The notes: generated by a model from the letters alone, not told the origin. DNA of 64,000 bases from JABFRJ01 sp033812735 (GCA_033812735.1 JAPXTA010000003.1:17823-81822); one strand, 5' to 3'. Positions 1-8,928 are shown, counted from the first letter of the stretch. A program made the numbers and translations.

Positions 1-2
1 AT

Positions 3-44
3 CTCGAAGCGGCGCGCCGGATGGTCGACACCGAAGCCGCCTGA
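3..44 (+). CDS. C-terminal end of an upstream coding region (partial)
   Basis: One forward frame is open from the window edge to a TGA and would encode the short tail LEAARRMVDTEAA. Codon choice is GC-rich at third positions like the neighbouring genes, which makes a gene end plausible, but thirteen residues cannot identify a family. The stop is followed by about 380 bases without a convincing gene, which fits the end of a transcription unit. It could equally be chance. Confidence 0.3.
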   Translation, partial: LEAARRMVDTEAA

Positions 45-421
45 ACTCGAGCGACGCCCGGGCGGTCGGATATCCGCCTGCCCACTCGCACCGGGTGGTT
101 CCCGTAGGGTCGTTCGGGTCACGAGACGACCGTAGTCTCTTGTTTGGGCACACCTCTTTCGAGGGAGCCGCTGCTCACGTTTTCCAGAAGCACTTCGGTT
201 TACGGACCATTTACAAACGGCGGCCTTCCCCTCGAAATAAGGGCTCCGACCGCGCGGCCCAGTGCCAAACGTCAATCAAGTCTGTACAAGTTGTATGGGT
301 GCGGGCGATGTATTTTTCTGGCACATTCATTATGGAAACGAACAATTATCATTCGGCTGATAAGCCTGACCGTGTGACGTCCTGAAAACTTTGACAATTT
401 TCGTATCGTCTGGAAACAACA
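45..421. other. Intergenic region upstream of the type I secretion operon
   Basis: This stretch has no open frame with believable protein features. The half nearest the exporter gene (from about 260) is visibly richer in A and T, as expected of a promoter region. A perfect TTGACA occurs at 391-396, but a paired -10 box would fall almost on the ATG at 422, so it is not called as a promoter. No clear terminator is seen for the gene ending at 44. Confidence 0.5.
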
Positions 422-2305
422 ATGCGCAAGGCGCCGTCATCGGCCAGCACAGCGAAGGGACTGCTAGACGATGTCTTGCAGTCGAGCCGCCGCGCGGTCG
501 CGACGCTCGCCATCGCCAGTGGCGTCATCAATATTCTGACGCTGACCGGCTCGATTTTCATGATGCAGGTCTACGACCGGGTTCTCGGTAGCCAGAGCGT
601 GCCGACGCTGGTCGGCCTTTCGGTCATCGCTTTCTGCGCCTACGCATTCCAAGGCTGGCTCGAGCTCATGCGCGGCCGGATTCTGACACTGGTCGGCGAG
701 AAGATCGACACGGAACTTGCGCCCAAGGTTCAAGACGCTGGCCTCAAGCTCGCCCTCACGTCCCCAACAGGCGTGGGCGAAGCGAACCAAGCCCTGCGGG
801 ATGTCGAGGCTATCCGCGGGTTCGTCGCATCGAACGGTCTTGCCACGGCGTTCGATCTGCCTTGGATCCCGATCTACGTTTTGCTTTTGTCGTTCTTGCA
901 TCCGCTGTTCGGTATCGCGACGCTGGTCAGTGCGCTGTTCTTAATCGCGCTGACTTGGCGCACCGAGCGCGGGTCGCACGTAGCGGTAAAGCGTGCGATG
1001 GAACTCGGCGTCAAACGGAATCAAGCGGTCGATGCGGGCCTACGGTCCGCCGAGGCGATCACGGCCAACGGCATGCGCGCCGCCATGATGCGCCAATGGG
1101 CCGAAACGCACAGCAGCTACCTGCAGGCGCAACGCGACTCGACCTTCGTCATCGGTGGCTATGGCGCGGTCGCACGCACATCGCGCATGGTCGTGCAGTC
1201 TATGATGCTGGCGCTCGGCGCCTATCTAGCCATCCAAGGGCTTCTGACGGGCGGCGCGATCATCGCCGCATCGATCATCGCGTCGCGCGCGCTGGCGCCG
1301 ATCGACCAAGCTATCGCCAGCTGGCGGCCCTTTACGGCCGCCCGTGACGGATACCGGCGTCTGGCCCAGATACTGACGCGGGTTCCTGCCACGACGGATC
1401 GCTTCAGGCTCGACCCGCCGCACCGGAGCATCACGCTCGAGCAGGTCGCGATCGCGCCGCCCGGCGCGCAGCGTCCCTCCTTGCACAACGTCAGCCTCAC
1501 TTTGAAAGCGGGCCAGGGTCTCGGGATCGTCGGCTCGTCTGCCTCGGGCAAGTCGACACTCGTGCGCGGTATCGTCAACGCTTGGCGGCCGGCAGCGGGC
1601 CGCATCCGCATCGACGAAGCGGATCTCAGCCAGTGGGATTCGGACGAACTCGGAAAGTACATCGGATACTTGCCGCAGGATTTTCAGCTGTTCGAGGGCA
1701 CGGTTGCCGAGAATATCGCGCGGTTCGATCCGGGCGCGACGGAAGAAAAAGTGCAAAAGGCGGCGCGGGCGGCTGGGCTCGACGACTACATCCGCCGCGT
1801 CATTGGTGGCTATGACAAGCCAATCGGGGCTGGCGGCGCTTTCCTTTCTGCCGGACAGCGGCAGCGCATCGGCCTTGCCCGCGCGCTTTATGGCGATCCC
1901 TTCCTTGTCGTTCTCGATGAGCCCAATTCGAATTTGGACCAGGACGGCGAAACCGCCCTACAGCTTGCCATGCGTGGCATCCGGCAACGCGGCGGCATCG
2001 TGATCGTCGTCGCCCATCGCCAGCAAGTGCTGCAAGAGGTCGACATGGTGCTTGCGCTATCCAATGGCACGACGGCCGCGTTCGGGCCGCGCCAAGAGGT
2101 TGCCCGCAAGCTTCAGGAACTCCAGCGGGCCGCACAGCAGCAGGCGGGTCAGCCCGCTGCCCAGCCGCCGGGTCCGACCGGCGTCGTCGTCCCACACAAG
2201 GCGGACGGTAAAGGGGCAGTCATTGGTGAGCGACCGCAGCCCGCCGACCAGCGTTGGTCGACCACTCCAGCTCATCTCGTCAAGTCATCCGAGACGCGGG
2301 AATGA
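422..2305 (+). CDS. Type I secretion system permease/ATPase (PrtD/HlyB-type)
   Basis: Inner-membrane ABC exporter of 627 residues that would power one-step secretion of unfolded proteins through a TolC-type channel. The N-terminal third to half is the transmembrane domain (hydrophobic segments between about residues 35 and 290). The ATPase domain follows, with Walker A GSSASGKST at 371-379, signature LSAGQRQR near 476, Walker B LVVLDEP and the switch His in VAHR. There is no N-terminal C39 peptidase, so it belongs with the PrtD/AprD branch that exports RTX proteins without a leader peptide. The C-terminal tail is Pro/Gln/Ala-rich. It overlaps the next gene by ATGA and is clearly co-transcribed with it. 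ATG 422 is kept because conserved family sequence starts soon after it. No outer-membrane partner is in the window. Confidence 0.93.
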   Translation: MRKAPSSASTAKGLLDDVLQSSRRAVATLAIASGVINILTLTGSIFMMQVYDRVLGSQSVPTLVGLSVIAFCAYAFQGWLELMRGRILTLVGEKIDTELAPKVQDAGLKLALTSPTGVGEANQALRDVEAIRGFVASNGLATAFDLPWIPIYVLLLSFLHPLFGIATLVSALFLIALTWRTERGSHVAVKRAMELGVKRNQAVDAGLRSAEAITANGMRAAMMRQWAETHSSYLQAQRDSTFVIGGYGAVARTSRMVVQSMMLALGAYLAIQGLLTGGAIIAASIIASRALAPIDQAIASWRPFTAARDGYRRLAQILTRVPATTDRFRLDPPHRSITLEQVAIAPPGAQRPSLHNVSLTLKAGQGLGIVGSSASGKSTLVRGIVNAWRPAAGRIRIDEADLSQWDSDELGKYIGYLPQDFQLFEGTVAENIARFDPGATEEKVQKAARAAGLDDYIRRVIGGYDKPIGAGGAFLSAGQRQRIGLARALYGDPFLVVLDEPNSNLDQDGETALQLAMRGIRQRGGIVIVVAHRQQVLQEVDMVLALSNGTTAAFGPRQEVARKLQELQRAAQQQAGQPAAQPPGPTGVVVPHKADGKGAVIGERPQPADQRWSTTPAHLVKSSETRE

Positions 2306-3606
2306 CGATGCTCAACACTGAAGATCTGCTCGGGAAGCAAATCCGCATTTCGGTGATTGCGCTTCTGGCCATCGCCGGCTCCTTTGCGGCATGGAGTCTT
2401 CTTGTCCCGCTGGATGGTGCGATCGCAGCGCAAGGCACGGTCGTCGTCGACGGGAATATCAAGAAAGTTCAGCATCAGACTGGTGGCGTCGTCGGCGCGC
2501 TCTATGTCGCGGAGGGCGGCCGCGTCCGTGATGGCGATCTCGTCGCGAAACTCGACGATACGCAGACGCGCGCCAATCTCGGCGTCGTGATCAACGAAAT
2601 GGTTGCAGTGAGAGCGCGGATCGCGCGCCTTTCGTCCGAGCGCGCTGGACGCGACGCGATACAGTTCCCGGCACAGGAACTGCCGGCGAATTCCACTGAT
2701 CCAATCGTCCGCGGTGCAATGGATAGCGAGACAAGTTTGTTTCTTGCACGGCGCACGGCGATTCTTGGCACACAGGCGCAGCTCCGCGAGCGCGTCGGCC
2801 AGCTCCAGAAGGAAATCGAGGGCATCGAGCAGCAGCTGCGGTCGGCGAAGGATCAACTTGCGATCGCCAAAGCCGAATATGACATGCTGATGCCGCTCCG
2901 CGAAAAGGGGCTCGTGCAGCGTCCGCGTATCACATCGCTCGAACGCGAAATGTCACGGTTCGAAGGCGCGATCGGCGATGCGACCGCACGGATTGCGCAG
3001 TCGCAGGGAAAGATCACGGAGACAGAGGTGCAGATCTCGCAGGTGCTCCGGGAGCGGCTCAGCGAGGTCAACAAGGAGCTACGTGAAGCCGAAGCCAAAC
3101 TGAACGAGCTTTCAGAACGCCGGCTTGCAGCCGAAGACCAGTTGAAGCGGGTCGAGATCCGGGCCACGGCGACGGGCGTGGTGCACGAGCTGTCGGTGCA
3201 TACGGTGGGCGGCGTGATCCAGCCGGGCGAGGTACTGATGACGATCGTCCCCGATCCTCAGTCGCTAGTCATCGAAGCGCGGGTGCAGCCCAAGGACATC
3301 GATCAGGTGCACGAGAACCAACCAAGCCGGCTGAGGTTCACTTCGTTCAATCAGCGGATCACGCCGGAACTGCAAGGCAAGGTGATCCGACGGAGTGCCA
3401 ACACGACGATCGACAAGGTCAGCGGCCAGCCATTCTATACGGTTGCCGTCAGACCAGAGCCGGGACAAATCGAACGTCTCAACGGGTCGCAGATGATTCC
3501 GGGCATGATCGTCGAGGCCTACATCACGACCGACTCGCGAACGGCCATGTCGTTCCTGCTCAGGCCGCTGGTCGACAACTGGCAACGTGTGTTCAGCGGC
3601 CGCTGA
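2302..3606 (+). CDS. Type I secretion membrane fusion protein (HlyD/PrtE family)
   Basis: Periplasmic adaptor of 434 residues that links the ABC exporter to a TolC-like channel. It has a short cytoplasmic N-terminus, one membrane segment at about residues 15-36, and a first lipoyl/barrel half (GTVVVDGNIKKVQHQTGG). A long Glu/Arg/Gln-rich coiled-coil hairpin covers about 125-265, and the second barrel half contains RATATGVVHELSVHTVGGV. The ATG at 2302 overlaps the exporter stop codon (ATGA). An upstream in-frame ATG at 2254 would add 16 unlikely residues, so 2302 is preferred. Translational coupling supports the two working as one export complex. The serralysin-like protein at 36.5-39.6 kb is a plausible cargo. 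Confidence 0.92.
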   Translation: MTMLNTEDLLGKQIRISVIALLAIAGSFAAWSLLVPLDGAIAAQGTVVVDGNIKKVQHQTGGVVGALYVAEGGRVRDGDLVAKLDDTQTRANLGVVINEMVAVRARIARLSSERAGRDAIQFPAQELPANSTDPIVRGAMDSETSLFLARRTAILGTQAQLRERVGQLQKEIEGIEQQLRSAKDQLAIAKAEYDMLMPLREKGLVQRPRITSLEREMSRFEGAIGDATARIAQSQGKITETEVQISQVLRERLSEVNKELREAEAKLNELSERRLAAEDQLKRVEIRATATGVVHELSVHTVGGVIQPGEVLMTIVPDPQSLVIEARVQPKDIDQVHENQPSRLRFTSFNQRITPELQGKVIRRSANTTIDKVSGQPFYTVAVRPEPGQIERLNGSQMIPGMIVEAYITTDSRTAMSFLLRPLVDNWQRVFSGR

Positions 3607-3752
3607 TGCCCCTTGCGACCAAGCAGAGCTTGACGCTTACGGCATGAGGCCACATTTGTGGACGGTGCGCGACCTTTGCGACGGTGCGGACCCACGGATG
3701 CCACGATCGGTGCTATAAGTTGCGCGCGCGGCTCGGCGGCGGACCAGGATTT

Positions 3753-4667
3753 ATGACGGAAGACCCCTACAAAGTGCTCGGCGTGCCCCGTACGGCGTCG
3801 GAAGACGAGATCCGGCGCGCGTATCGCCGATTGGCCAAAGAGAATCATCCAGACCTCAACCCTGGCACCAAGGCACAGTCGGAAGAGCTGCTCAAAGCCA
3901 TCAATGGCGCCTTTGGGATCATCGGCGACGAGGAGAAGCGGCGGAAATTCGATGCCGGCCTGATCGACGCCAACGGTGAGCCACGCCGCGCCTACAGCCG
4001 GGCCGGTTCGCATGGACCTGGGGGACCAGGAGGGCCAGGCGGACCGGGTGGCCGTGGTGGTGACCCCGACGAGTTCGGCTTCGGCGACATTTTTTCCGAC
4101 CTGTTCGGCCGGGGCCGGGGCGGCGCGACTGCCATGCGAGGGCAAGACGTCCGCTACTCGCTGGAGATCGATTTCCTGGAAGCGGCGCTCGGCGCCAAGA
4201 AACGAGTGACACTGCCGGATGGCGGCGTTCTGGACTTGACGGTGCCCGCAGGCGTCAGCGACGGACAGGTCTTGCGCCTCAAAGGCAAAGGCACGGTCGC
4301 CTTCCGTGGTGGCGAGCCAGGGGATGCGCTCGTCGAGATCAAGGTCCGGACGCATGCGGAGTTCAAGCGAGCGGGCGAGGACGTTCTCCTCGATTTGCCA
4401 ATCTCGATCGACGAAGCCGTCCTCGGCGGCAAGGTCGAGGTGCCGACAATATCCGGACGTGTGCAGCTGACATTGCCGAAGGGCACGAGTTCCGGCCGTG
4501 CGTTCCGCATCAAGGGCAAGGGCGTTACCAATGCCACGACAGGCGCCGTCGGCGATCAGATCGTGACCGTGCGGATCGTTCTGCCTGATACGATCGACGA
4601 GTCGCTGTCGTACTTCCTCAGCGAGTGGAAGAAGAAGCATGCCTATAATCCGGGCCGCAAGGGATAA
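3753..4667 (+). CDS. DnaJ C-terminal-domain co-chaperone (CbpA-like)
   Basis: A 304-residue Hsp40 co-chaperone expected to stimulate DnaK. The J domain fills residues 1-70 with HPD at 32-34. A linker at about 90-105 is a run of Gly-Gly-Pro repeats followed by a GF-type segment (FGFGDIFSDLFGRG). The remainder is the double beta-barrel client-binding region (LTVPAGVSDGQVLRLKGKG and a second similar motif near 265). The CxxCxGxG zinc fingers of true DnaJ are absent, which places it in the CbpA/DnaJ-class set. The ATG at 3753 begins MTEDPYKVLGV at the usual J-domain start; an upstream in-frame ATG would add 23 unrelated residues. Its 3' end overlaps the next gene by 29 bases. Confidence 0.9.
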   Translation: MTEDPYKVLGVPRTASEDEIRRAYRRLAKENHPDLNPGTKAQSEELLKAINGAFGIIGDEEKRRKFDAGLIDANGEPRRAYSRAGSHGPGGPGGPGGPGGRGGDPDEFGFGDIFSDLFGRGRGGATAMRGQDVRYSLEIDFLEAALGAKKRVTLPDGGVLDLTVPAGVSDGQVLRLKGKGTVAFRGGEPGDALVEIKVRTHAEFKRAGEDVLLDLPISIDEAVLGGKVEVPTISGRVQLTLPKGTSSGRAFRIKGKGVTNATTGAVGDQIVTVRIVLPDTIDESLSYFLSEWKKKHAYNPGRKG

Positions 4668-5727
4668 GCCGGCGGCGAGCGTTCCGTTCGGCCGCTCGCA
4701 TGCCCTGGCCGCTGCCTCCGCCGTCCTTGTGGCTGCGCTCATCGCCGCGATGGCGACGCGGGAGGCGTTTGCCCAGACGAGCACCGACGAAGAGGGCTCC
4801 CGGAGCGCCGCAGAGACATCACAAAAGCAGGGTATGACCCCCGGTACGATCGTCCAGCCAATTCGCCCCGGCCCGCCAGTGGTTGCCGCCCGGACCTTGT
4901 TCGGCGCCATGCGCGAGCCGGCCCCGCTCGCAGCACGTGCGATCGGCGGCTATGCGAAGGGGTGCTTGTCTGGCGGAAGGCAGCTGGCCGTCGATGGTCC
5001 CGCGTGGCAGTCGATGCGGCTCTCGCGTGATCGGCAGTGGGGACACCCAGATCTCGTCGCCTTGGTCGAACGCTTCGCGGTCGATGCAAAGAAGAGCGGC
5101 GAATGGCCAGGATTGCTCGTCGGCGACATGTCACAACCGCGCGGCGGGCCAATGCTGACCGGACATGCAAGCCATCAGATCGGGCTCGATGCCGACATTT
5201 GGTTTACGCCGATGCCAAACCGGACGCTGACACGGCAAGAACGGGAGGAAATGCCCGCCGTTTCGATGCTGGCGCAGGGGCATCTATCGGTCGATCCCAA
5301 AGTTTGGAGCGACAAGCATGTCAGTCTTTTGAAGCGGGCTGCGAGCTATCCCGACGTCGAGCGCGTCCTCGTGCATCCAGCGATCAAGAAGGCGCTTTGC
5401 GAGGCAACGGCGGGGCAGGCGGCAAGCGACAAAGCTTGGCTTGCAAAGGTGCGACCGATTTGGGGACACTACTACCATTTTCATATCCGAATGGGCTGCC
5501 CGAAAGGGGCAGAGGGTTGCGTGGCGCAGCCACCGATCAAAGATGACGACGGCTGCGGCAAAGAACTCGATCACTGGTACAAGATCCTGAAGACGCCGCC
5601 CGATCCGAACGCACCGCCTGGTCCCGAGCGGGCGCCACTCACGATCGAGCAGCTGCCGGCGGAGTGCAAAATCGTGTTGGAAGCGGGTCGCGGCACGGTC
5701 GTGCCCGCGACCGCGAAGGCACCTTGA
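4639..5727 (+). CDS. mepA: Penicillin-insensitive murein endopeptidase (MepA, peptidase M74 family)
   Basis: A 362-residue periplasmic zinc endopeptidase predicted to cut D-Ala-mDAP cross-links in peptidoglycan. An N-terminal hydrophobic segment (about 22-45) ending in AFA before QTST looks like a signal peptide. The family motif GHASHQIGLDADIW at 175-188 supplies the zinc ligands (His179 and Asp186 by comparison with E. coli MepA), and HYYHFHIRM at 277-285 supplies the third. Paired cysteines near 289, 294 and 306 and the HWY segment also fit the family. It starts inside the last codons of the dnaJ-like gene, so translational coupling is likely. The next in-frame ATG (4750) would cut the signal peptide, so 4639 is preferred. 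Confidence 0.92.
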   Translation: MPIIRAARDKPAASVPFGRSHALAAASAVLVAALIAAMATREAFAQTSTDEEGSRSAAETSQKQGMTPGTIVQPIRPGPPVVAARTLFGAMREPAPLAARAIGGYAKGCLSGGRQLAVDGPAWQSMRLSRDRQWGHPDLVALVERFAVDAKKSGEWPGLLVGDMSQPRGGPMLTGHASHQIGLDADIWFTPMPNRTLTRQEREEMPAVSMLAQGHLSVDPKVWSDKHVSLLKRAASYPDVERVLVHPAIKKALCEATAGQAASDKAWLAKVRPIWGHYYHFHIRMGCPKGAEGCVAQPPIKDDDGCGKELDHWYKILKTPPDPNAPPGPERAPLTIEQLPAECKIVLEAGRGTVVPATAKAP

Positions 5728-5795
5728 GCGGGCGTCTGTTGATTGCCGCGCGCAGAAGCTGGTAAAGCTGCCCGGCAAATCAGGGGATCTAAGCG

Positions 5796-6107
5796 ATGGT
5801 ATTCGTGCGGCTGCTCGCGGGCGTCTTTCTGCTGCTGGCAGCCCTGTCGCTGATCGGCGATGTGACGCGGTCCATCAACTCGAAGACGACTGTCATCACG
5901 TCGGTCGCGGCACAGTGGCGGGCTGCATCGCCACAGTCGCTGACGAACGCGCAAAACGCCGTCTCAAAGAACCTTCACCCATTGTTCTGGGATCCGTTGA
6001 TCTGGCGCCTGCTGCTTCTGCCGGGCTGGTTCCTGTTCGGTGCGCTTGGCCTGTTGCTCGCCTTCTTGGGCCGGCGGCGGCGGCGCGCGAATATTTTCAT
6101 CAACTGA
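5796..6107 (+). CDS. Small membrane protein of unknown function
   Basis: A 103-residue protein with two hydrophobic segments (about residues 5-21 and 70-92) separated by a polar loop containing QWRAASPQSL. It ends in an Arg cluster (RRRRR) followed by ANIFIN. The arginines predict that both termini face the cytoplasm and the loop the periplasm. No enzyme motif is present and I do not recognise the family with certainty. It lies 68 bases after mepA and 30 bases before the Nudix gene, on the same strand, so it is probably read with them. Codon use matches its neighbours. Confidence 0.7.
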   Translation: MVFVRLLAGVFLLLAALSLIGDVTRSINSKTTVITSVAAQWRAASPQSLTNAQNAVSKNLHPLFWDPLIWRLLLLPGWFLFGALGLLLAFLGRRRRRANIFIN

Positions 6108-6137
6108 TCCCATCGCTTTCGCTACCGGAGCACTCCC

Positions 6138-6917
6138 ATGGCCGAACCAGTTACGCCGCGTCCGTCGGCCACCGTCATGATCGCGCGCGACGGCGCGGAC
6201 GGCATGGAGATCTTCATGGTCGCGCGTGATCGCCAAGTCGATTTTGCCAGCGGCGCGGTCGTATTTCCGGGCGGCAAGGTCGATCCGGACGACCATCACG
6301 AGACGTGGGCGCCTGCTGCAGCGGAACTTCCCGCCAAGGGACCGGAAAGCCAATACTGGATCGCCGCCGTGCGCGAGACGTTCGAGGAGTCGGGGCTTCT
6401 CATCGCCGAGCGCGCGGGAGGTGGACGATTGTCGGCCGCCGATGTTGCGGAGATCGGCGCGGCACACCGGGGGCGCATTCTCGACGGCTCGGTCAAGTTC
6501 TCGACTCTGGCGCAGTCGCTCGGTCTCGTCCCTGCATTCGGCGACATGGTGCACTTCGCCTATTGGGTCACTCCGGTGACGATGCCGAAGCGGTTCGAGA
6601 CGCACTTCTTCCTCGTGCATGCACCAGAGGAACACGTCGCGACACACGACGGGCAGGAGGCGGTGCGGAGTTTTTGGATTTCGCCGCGTGACCTCGTTGC
6701 AGAGGCGGACGCCGGCAAGCAAGTGCTGGTGCCAGCGACCCGGGCCAATCTGGAACTGCTGGCCGAGAGTGAAACCGTTGCCGATGCGCTCGCTGTCGCA
6801 CGCCAGAGATCGATCGTGCCGGTCATGCCCGTCGTCGAGAAGGCGGACGGCGGTGTCGTGATCAAGATCCGCGACGATGCGGGCTATCGGAACACTGCGT
6901 TCTTCGTGAAGCGGTGA
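6138..6917 (+). CDS. Nudix hydrolase
   Basis: A 259-residue hydrolase of nucleoside-diphosphate-linked substrates. The Nudix box is split: GGKVDPDD (45-52) is followed by roughly 26 extra residues before AVRETFEESGLLI (77-89), which holds the metal-binding RExxEE glutamates. Such an insertion inside the box is typical of the NUDT19-like group, some of which act on CoA derivatives, so a CoA or acyl-CoA diphosphatase role is possible but not shown. The C-terminal half contains PKRFETHFFLVHAP and a WISP-type strand common in that group. A GGAG-like sequence precedes ATG 6138. It is followed directly by the first copy of the 59-bp hairpin repeat. Confidence 0.85.
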   Translation: MAEPVTPRPSATVMIARDGADGMEIFMVARDRQVDFASGAVVFPGGKVDPDDHHETWAPAAAELPAKGPESQYWIAAVRETFEESGLLIAERAGGGRLSAADVAEIGAAHRGRILDGSVKFSTLAQSLGLVPAFGDMVHFAYWVTPVTMPKRFETHFFLVHAPEEHVATHDGQEAVRSFWISPRDLVAEADAGKQVLVPATRANLELLAESETVADALAVARQRSIVPVMPVVEKADGGVVIKIRDDAGYRNTAFFVKR

Positions 6918-6925
6918 AAAGAGAA

Positions 6926-6984
6926 CGCCGCGGCCAGCCTGCCCTGGGGCAACGGCAGGTGACCGCGGCGGGGAGCGGCAGAGC
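6926..6984. repeat. 59-bp direct repeat, left copy (hairpin-forming)
   Basis: This 59-base stretch is identical to 8842-8900. Its first 45 bases fold into a strong hairpin: CGCCGCGG (6926-6933) pairs with CCGCGGCG (6963-6970) and CCTGCC (6938-6943) with GGCAGG (6954-6959), around a 10-base loop. It sits between the ends of the convergent Nudix (+) and sulfatase-like (-) genes, so it could end transcription from both sides, although there is no T-tract. The two copies exactly bracket the AT-richer sulfatase-like gene. Confidence 0.9.
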
Positions 6985-7003
6985 CGAGGTGGGGTAAAAC
7001 CGA

Positions 7004-8719
7004 TCAGTCGAAAATGATCTCGCCGCGATTCATGATTTCGCGGTGAAGTTCCATGACCGCCACCTGGTTGGCGCAGCGAAACAACAAGCCGGCGCAGTTG
7101 CGCATGAGGTCGCGGCGCATTTGGAAAGTGCCGGCGAGGGGCAGGCGAGCGGCACTTAGGACGATATTTGCGAGGTAGCCAATCTCGGTCCTTTTTGGCG
7201 CCTCGTCATAGGCGGGGATGAAATTGACGCCGTCTATGCGATAGAAGCTCTCAAATATCGCTGACGTTCTGAGATCGGCATCGTCCATCTGATGCAAATT
7301 TCTCTGACTGAAATGAGCACGTGTCAGGATTGGTTGGTGATCGCCGAACCCGACGATAACAAACTGCTCCGCAGGGAATTCTGCTGCAAGGCGCTGCTTC
7401 AATTCTTTCATGTCATCATGTGCTATGCGAACGCGTCGGGCATACTCCGCCCATTCGTTTCCCGGACGTGCCTCATTCGGCCTCACGTCGGGAAAATAGA
7501 CCTTACTCCAAGGTGCATGCGTGGCCGAGGTCATTACAAATGAAAAAACGGGCCGCTTGTCGCCCGATGCGCGGCGCGCTTTGATATCTGCGATAGCGTG
7601 GTTGAAGTGGAACCGGTCGCGCTCCACCCAAAACGAAGGTTTTTGATCCGCAAAATCGATGATTCGCTCAAAGCCAAGCGCCTTGTAGAACCGGCCGGTA
7701 TTCACAAATGATCGCTGCGCCGGATAAACAAAAGTCAGGCCATACCCATGCGCGGCCAGAGCGTGTGGCAGCGCATGCTTGAACTTCCCTTGCATGAAGT
7801 GCCCAAGGTAGGAGTGCAACGGCCTCAAATAGTGCGTCGAAAGACCGAGGATTGCACCGTACTCGGAAATCCAGGTAATGCCTCCGTAGGTCTCAACAAT
7901 CAACTGACGCGACACACCATCTCCTGACACAAACGGATCTTCCGTAAAGAAGACATTCTCGTCGGAGGTAAAGGGCCTGGGGTCGATGATCGACTCATGA
8001 AGCACGAGTATTATATTTGGTGCCGACAACGGCGCTTCGGCGGCCGAAACTCCTACCGACGGACCGGCTCTGGTCGGCTCAATGATGGACGCCGAAATTT
8101 TTGGACCCGCAAATCGGTCGCGCACGCCCGCAAACGAGAACACGTCACGCAATGACACCATCCATGCGCTTGCATGGTTCGAGTTATATGCATGCTGAAA
8201 TGCTCGATCGCCCCGTTGCGCGTCATTCACCAGCACCAAATAAAACACAGTGAAAAACACACAGTAGCTTGCGGCAAGAGCTGCGACGGTCCAACAAGTG
8301 ACAGCACTCCGCGTCTCCGTGCGCCAAAGCCAAATGAGAGCTGTGGCGATCGATATAACCAATGCAGCGGCCATGGCTGCAATTTCGGTATAATGCCTAG
8401 CAAAGAACACTAATTCGGCGGGCGATTTAAAATAATAATACAAATCGACAAAGTGGAGTGATCGTGCGGTGTAATTGAACATTGCCTTTGATATCGCGGC
8501 GAACCCCGCCACCAAACTCAGAGCAAGGAGCGTGGCCACTGTCGGCCGCCGCGTAACCACATGCAATGAAAGCGCTAGCATTAAATAAAATGCACACACG
8601 AGCGCAACTCTGTAGGGATCGAGATGGCCGAAAAAGCGCTCTGTCCACAATGCGATCGCGGCAACAGATGCAGCGCAGGCAACCGGAAAGATAAATCGTA
8701 AGAGATGCATGAGATTCAC
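7004..8719 (-). CDS. Sulfatase-fold membrane phosphotransferase-like protein (LTA synthase / phosphoethanolamine transferase superfamily)
   Basis: A 571-residue protein with about five N-terminal membrane segments (near 8-25, 38-57, 62-78, 111-132, 140-164) and a periplasmic alkaline-phosphatase-fold domain from about 234. The active-site set looks intact: Glu242 in LHESI, a candidate nucleophile Thr282 in GGITWISE, His401 in SATHAPW and Asp460-His461 in GFGDHQP. Such enzymes transfer phosphoglycerol, phosphoethanolamine or sulfate groups on envelope glycans or lipids; the substrate cannot be read here. The gene is visibly richer in A and T than its neighbours (runs such as AAATAATAATA near its start) and is bracketed by an exact 59-bp repeat, both signs of later acquisition. 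It stands alone as a transcription unit. Confidence 0.82.
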   Translation of the reverse strand: MNLMHLLRFIFPVACAASVAAIALWTERFFGHLDPYRVALVCAFYLMLALSLHVVTRRPTVATLLALSLVAGFAAISKAMFNYTARSLHFVDLYYYFKSPAELVFFARHYTEIAAMAAALVISIATALIWLWRTETRSAVTCWTVAALAASYCVFFTVFYLVLVNDAQRGDRAFQHAYNSNHASAWMVSLRDVFSFAGVRDRFAGPKISASIIEPTRAGPSVGVSAAEAPLSAPNIILVLHESIIDPRPFTSDENVFFTEDPFVSGDGVSRQLIVETYGGITWISEYGAILGLSTHYLRPLHSYLGHFMQGKFKHALPHALAAHGYGLTFVYPAQRSFVNTGRFYKALGFERIIDFADQKPSFWVERDRFHFNHAIADIKARRASGDKRPVFSFVMTSATHAPWSKVYFPDVRPNEARPGNEWAEYARRVRIAHDDMKELKQRLAAEFPAEQFVIVGFGDHQPILTRAHFSQRNLHQMDDADLRTSAIFESFYRIDGVNFIPAYDEAPKRTEIGYLANIVLSAARLPLAGTFQMRRDLMRNCAGLLFRCANQVAVMELHREIMNRGEIIFD

Positions 8720-8841
8720 ACGGCGTGTTTCACACGAGCAGACTGATTGTCAGTCTGCATGCTCGCTCGCTCCGTGCAACTGAGTTGCTGAATAATTGCG
8801 CTGTGCTTCTCTGCAAATGTTGTTCCATCGATTGCAAATGC

Positions 8842-8900
8842 CGCCGCGGCCAGCCTGCCCTGGGGCAACGGCAGGTGACCGCGGCGGGGAGCGGCAGAGC
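8842..8900. repeat. 59-bp direct repeat, right copy (hairpin-forming)
   Basis: Identical to 6926-6984 in the same orientation, 1,916 bases away. The same hairpin arms are present (8842-8849 with 8879-8886, and 8854-8859 with 8870-8875). Here it lies downstream of the small secreted-protein gene (-) and upstream of the sulfatase-like gene (-), so it probably separates their transcripts. The bases beyond both ends differ between copies, which fixes the repeat limits. Confidence 0.9.
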
Positions 8901-8917
8901 TGGGGGAAGGCTCTGCC
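8893..8917 (-). terminator. Hairpin terminator candidate of the small secreted-protein gene
   Basis: GGCAGAGC (8893-8900) is the exact reverse complement of GCTCTGCC (8910-8917), with a nine-base loop. It lies 11 bases past the stop codon of the leftward gene. There is no T-run, so it is a stem-only candidate. It shares its left arm with the end of the 59-bp repeat, so the two hairpins can stack or compete. The left copy of the repeat lacks this second hairpin. Confidence 0.55.
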
Positions 8918-8928
8918 GGGGGGAGGGA

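Noticed and set aside
391..419. Perfect TTGACA close to the exporter start
   Set aside because: A -10 box at normal spacing would fall on or beside the ATG and has no TATAAT-like sequence; probably chance in an AT-rich spacer.
4017..4060. Short GGACCNGG-type tandem repeat
   Set aside because: It encodes the Gly-Gly-Pro linker of the DnaJ-like protein and needs no separate explanation.
3519..4910. 463-codon open frame on the minus strand
   Set aside because: It lies antisense to the DnaJ-like and MepA genes, which have clear domains; long antisense frames are expected in GC-rich DNA.
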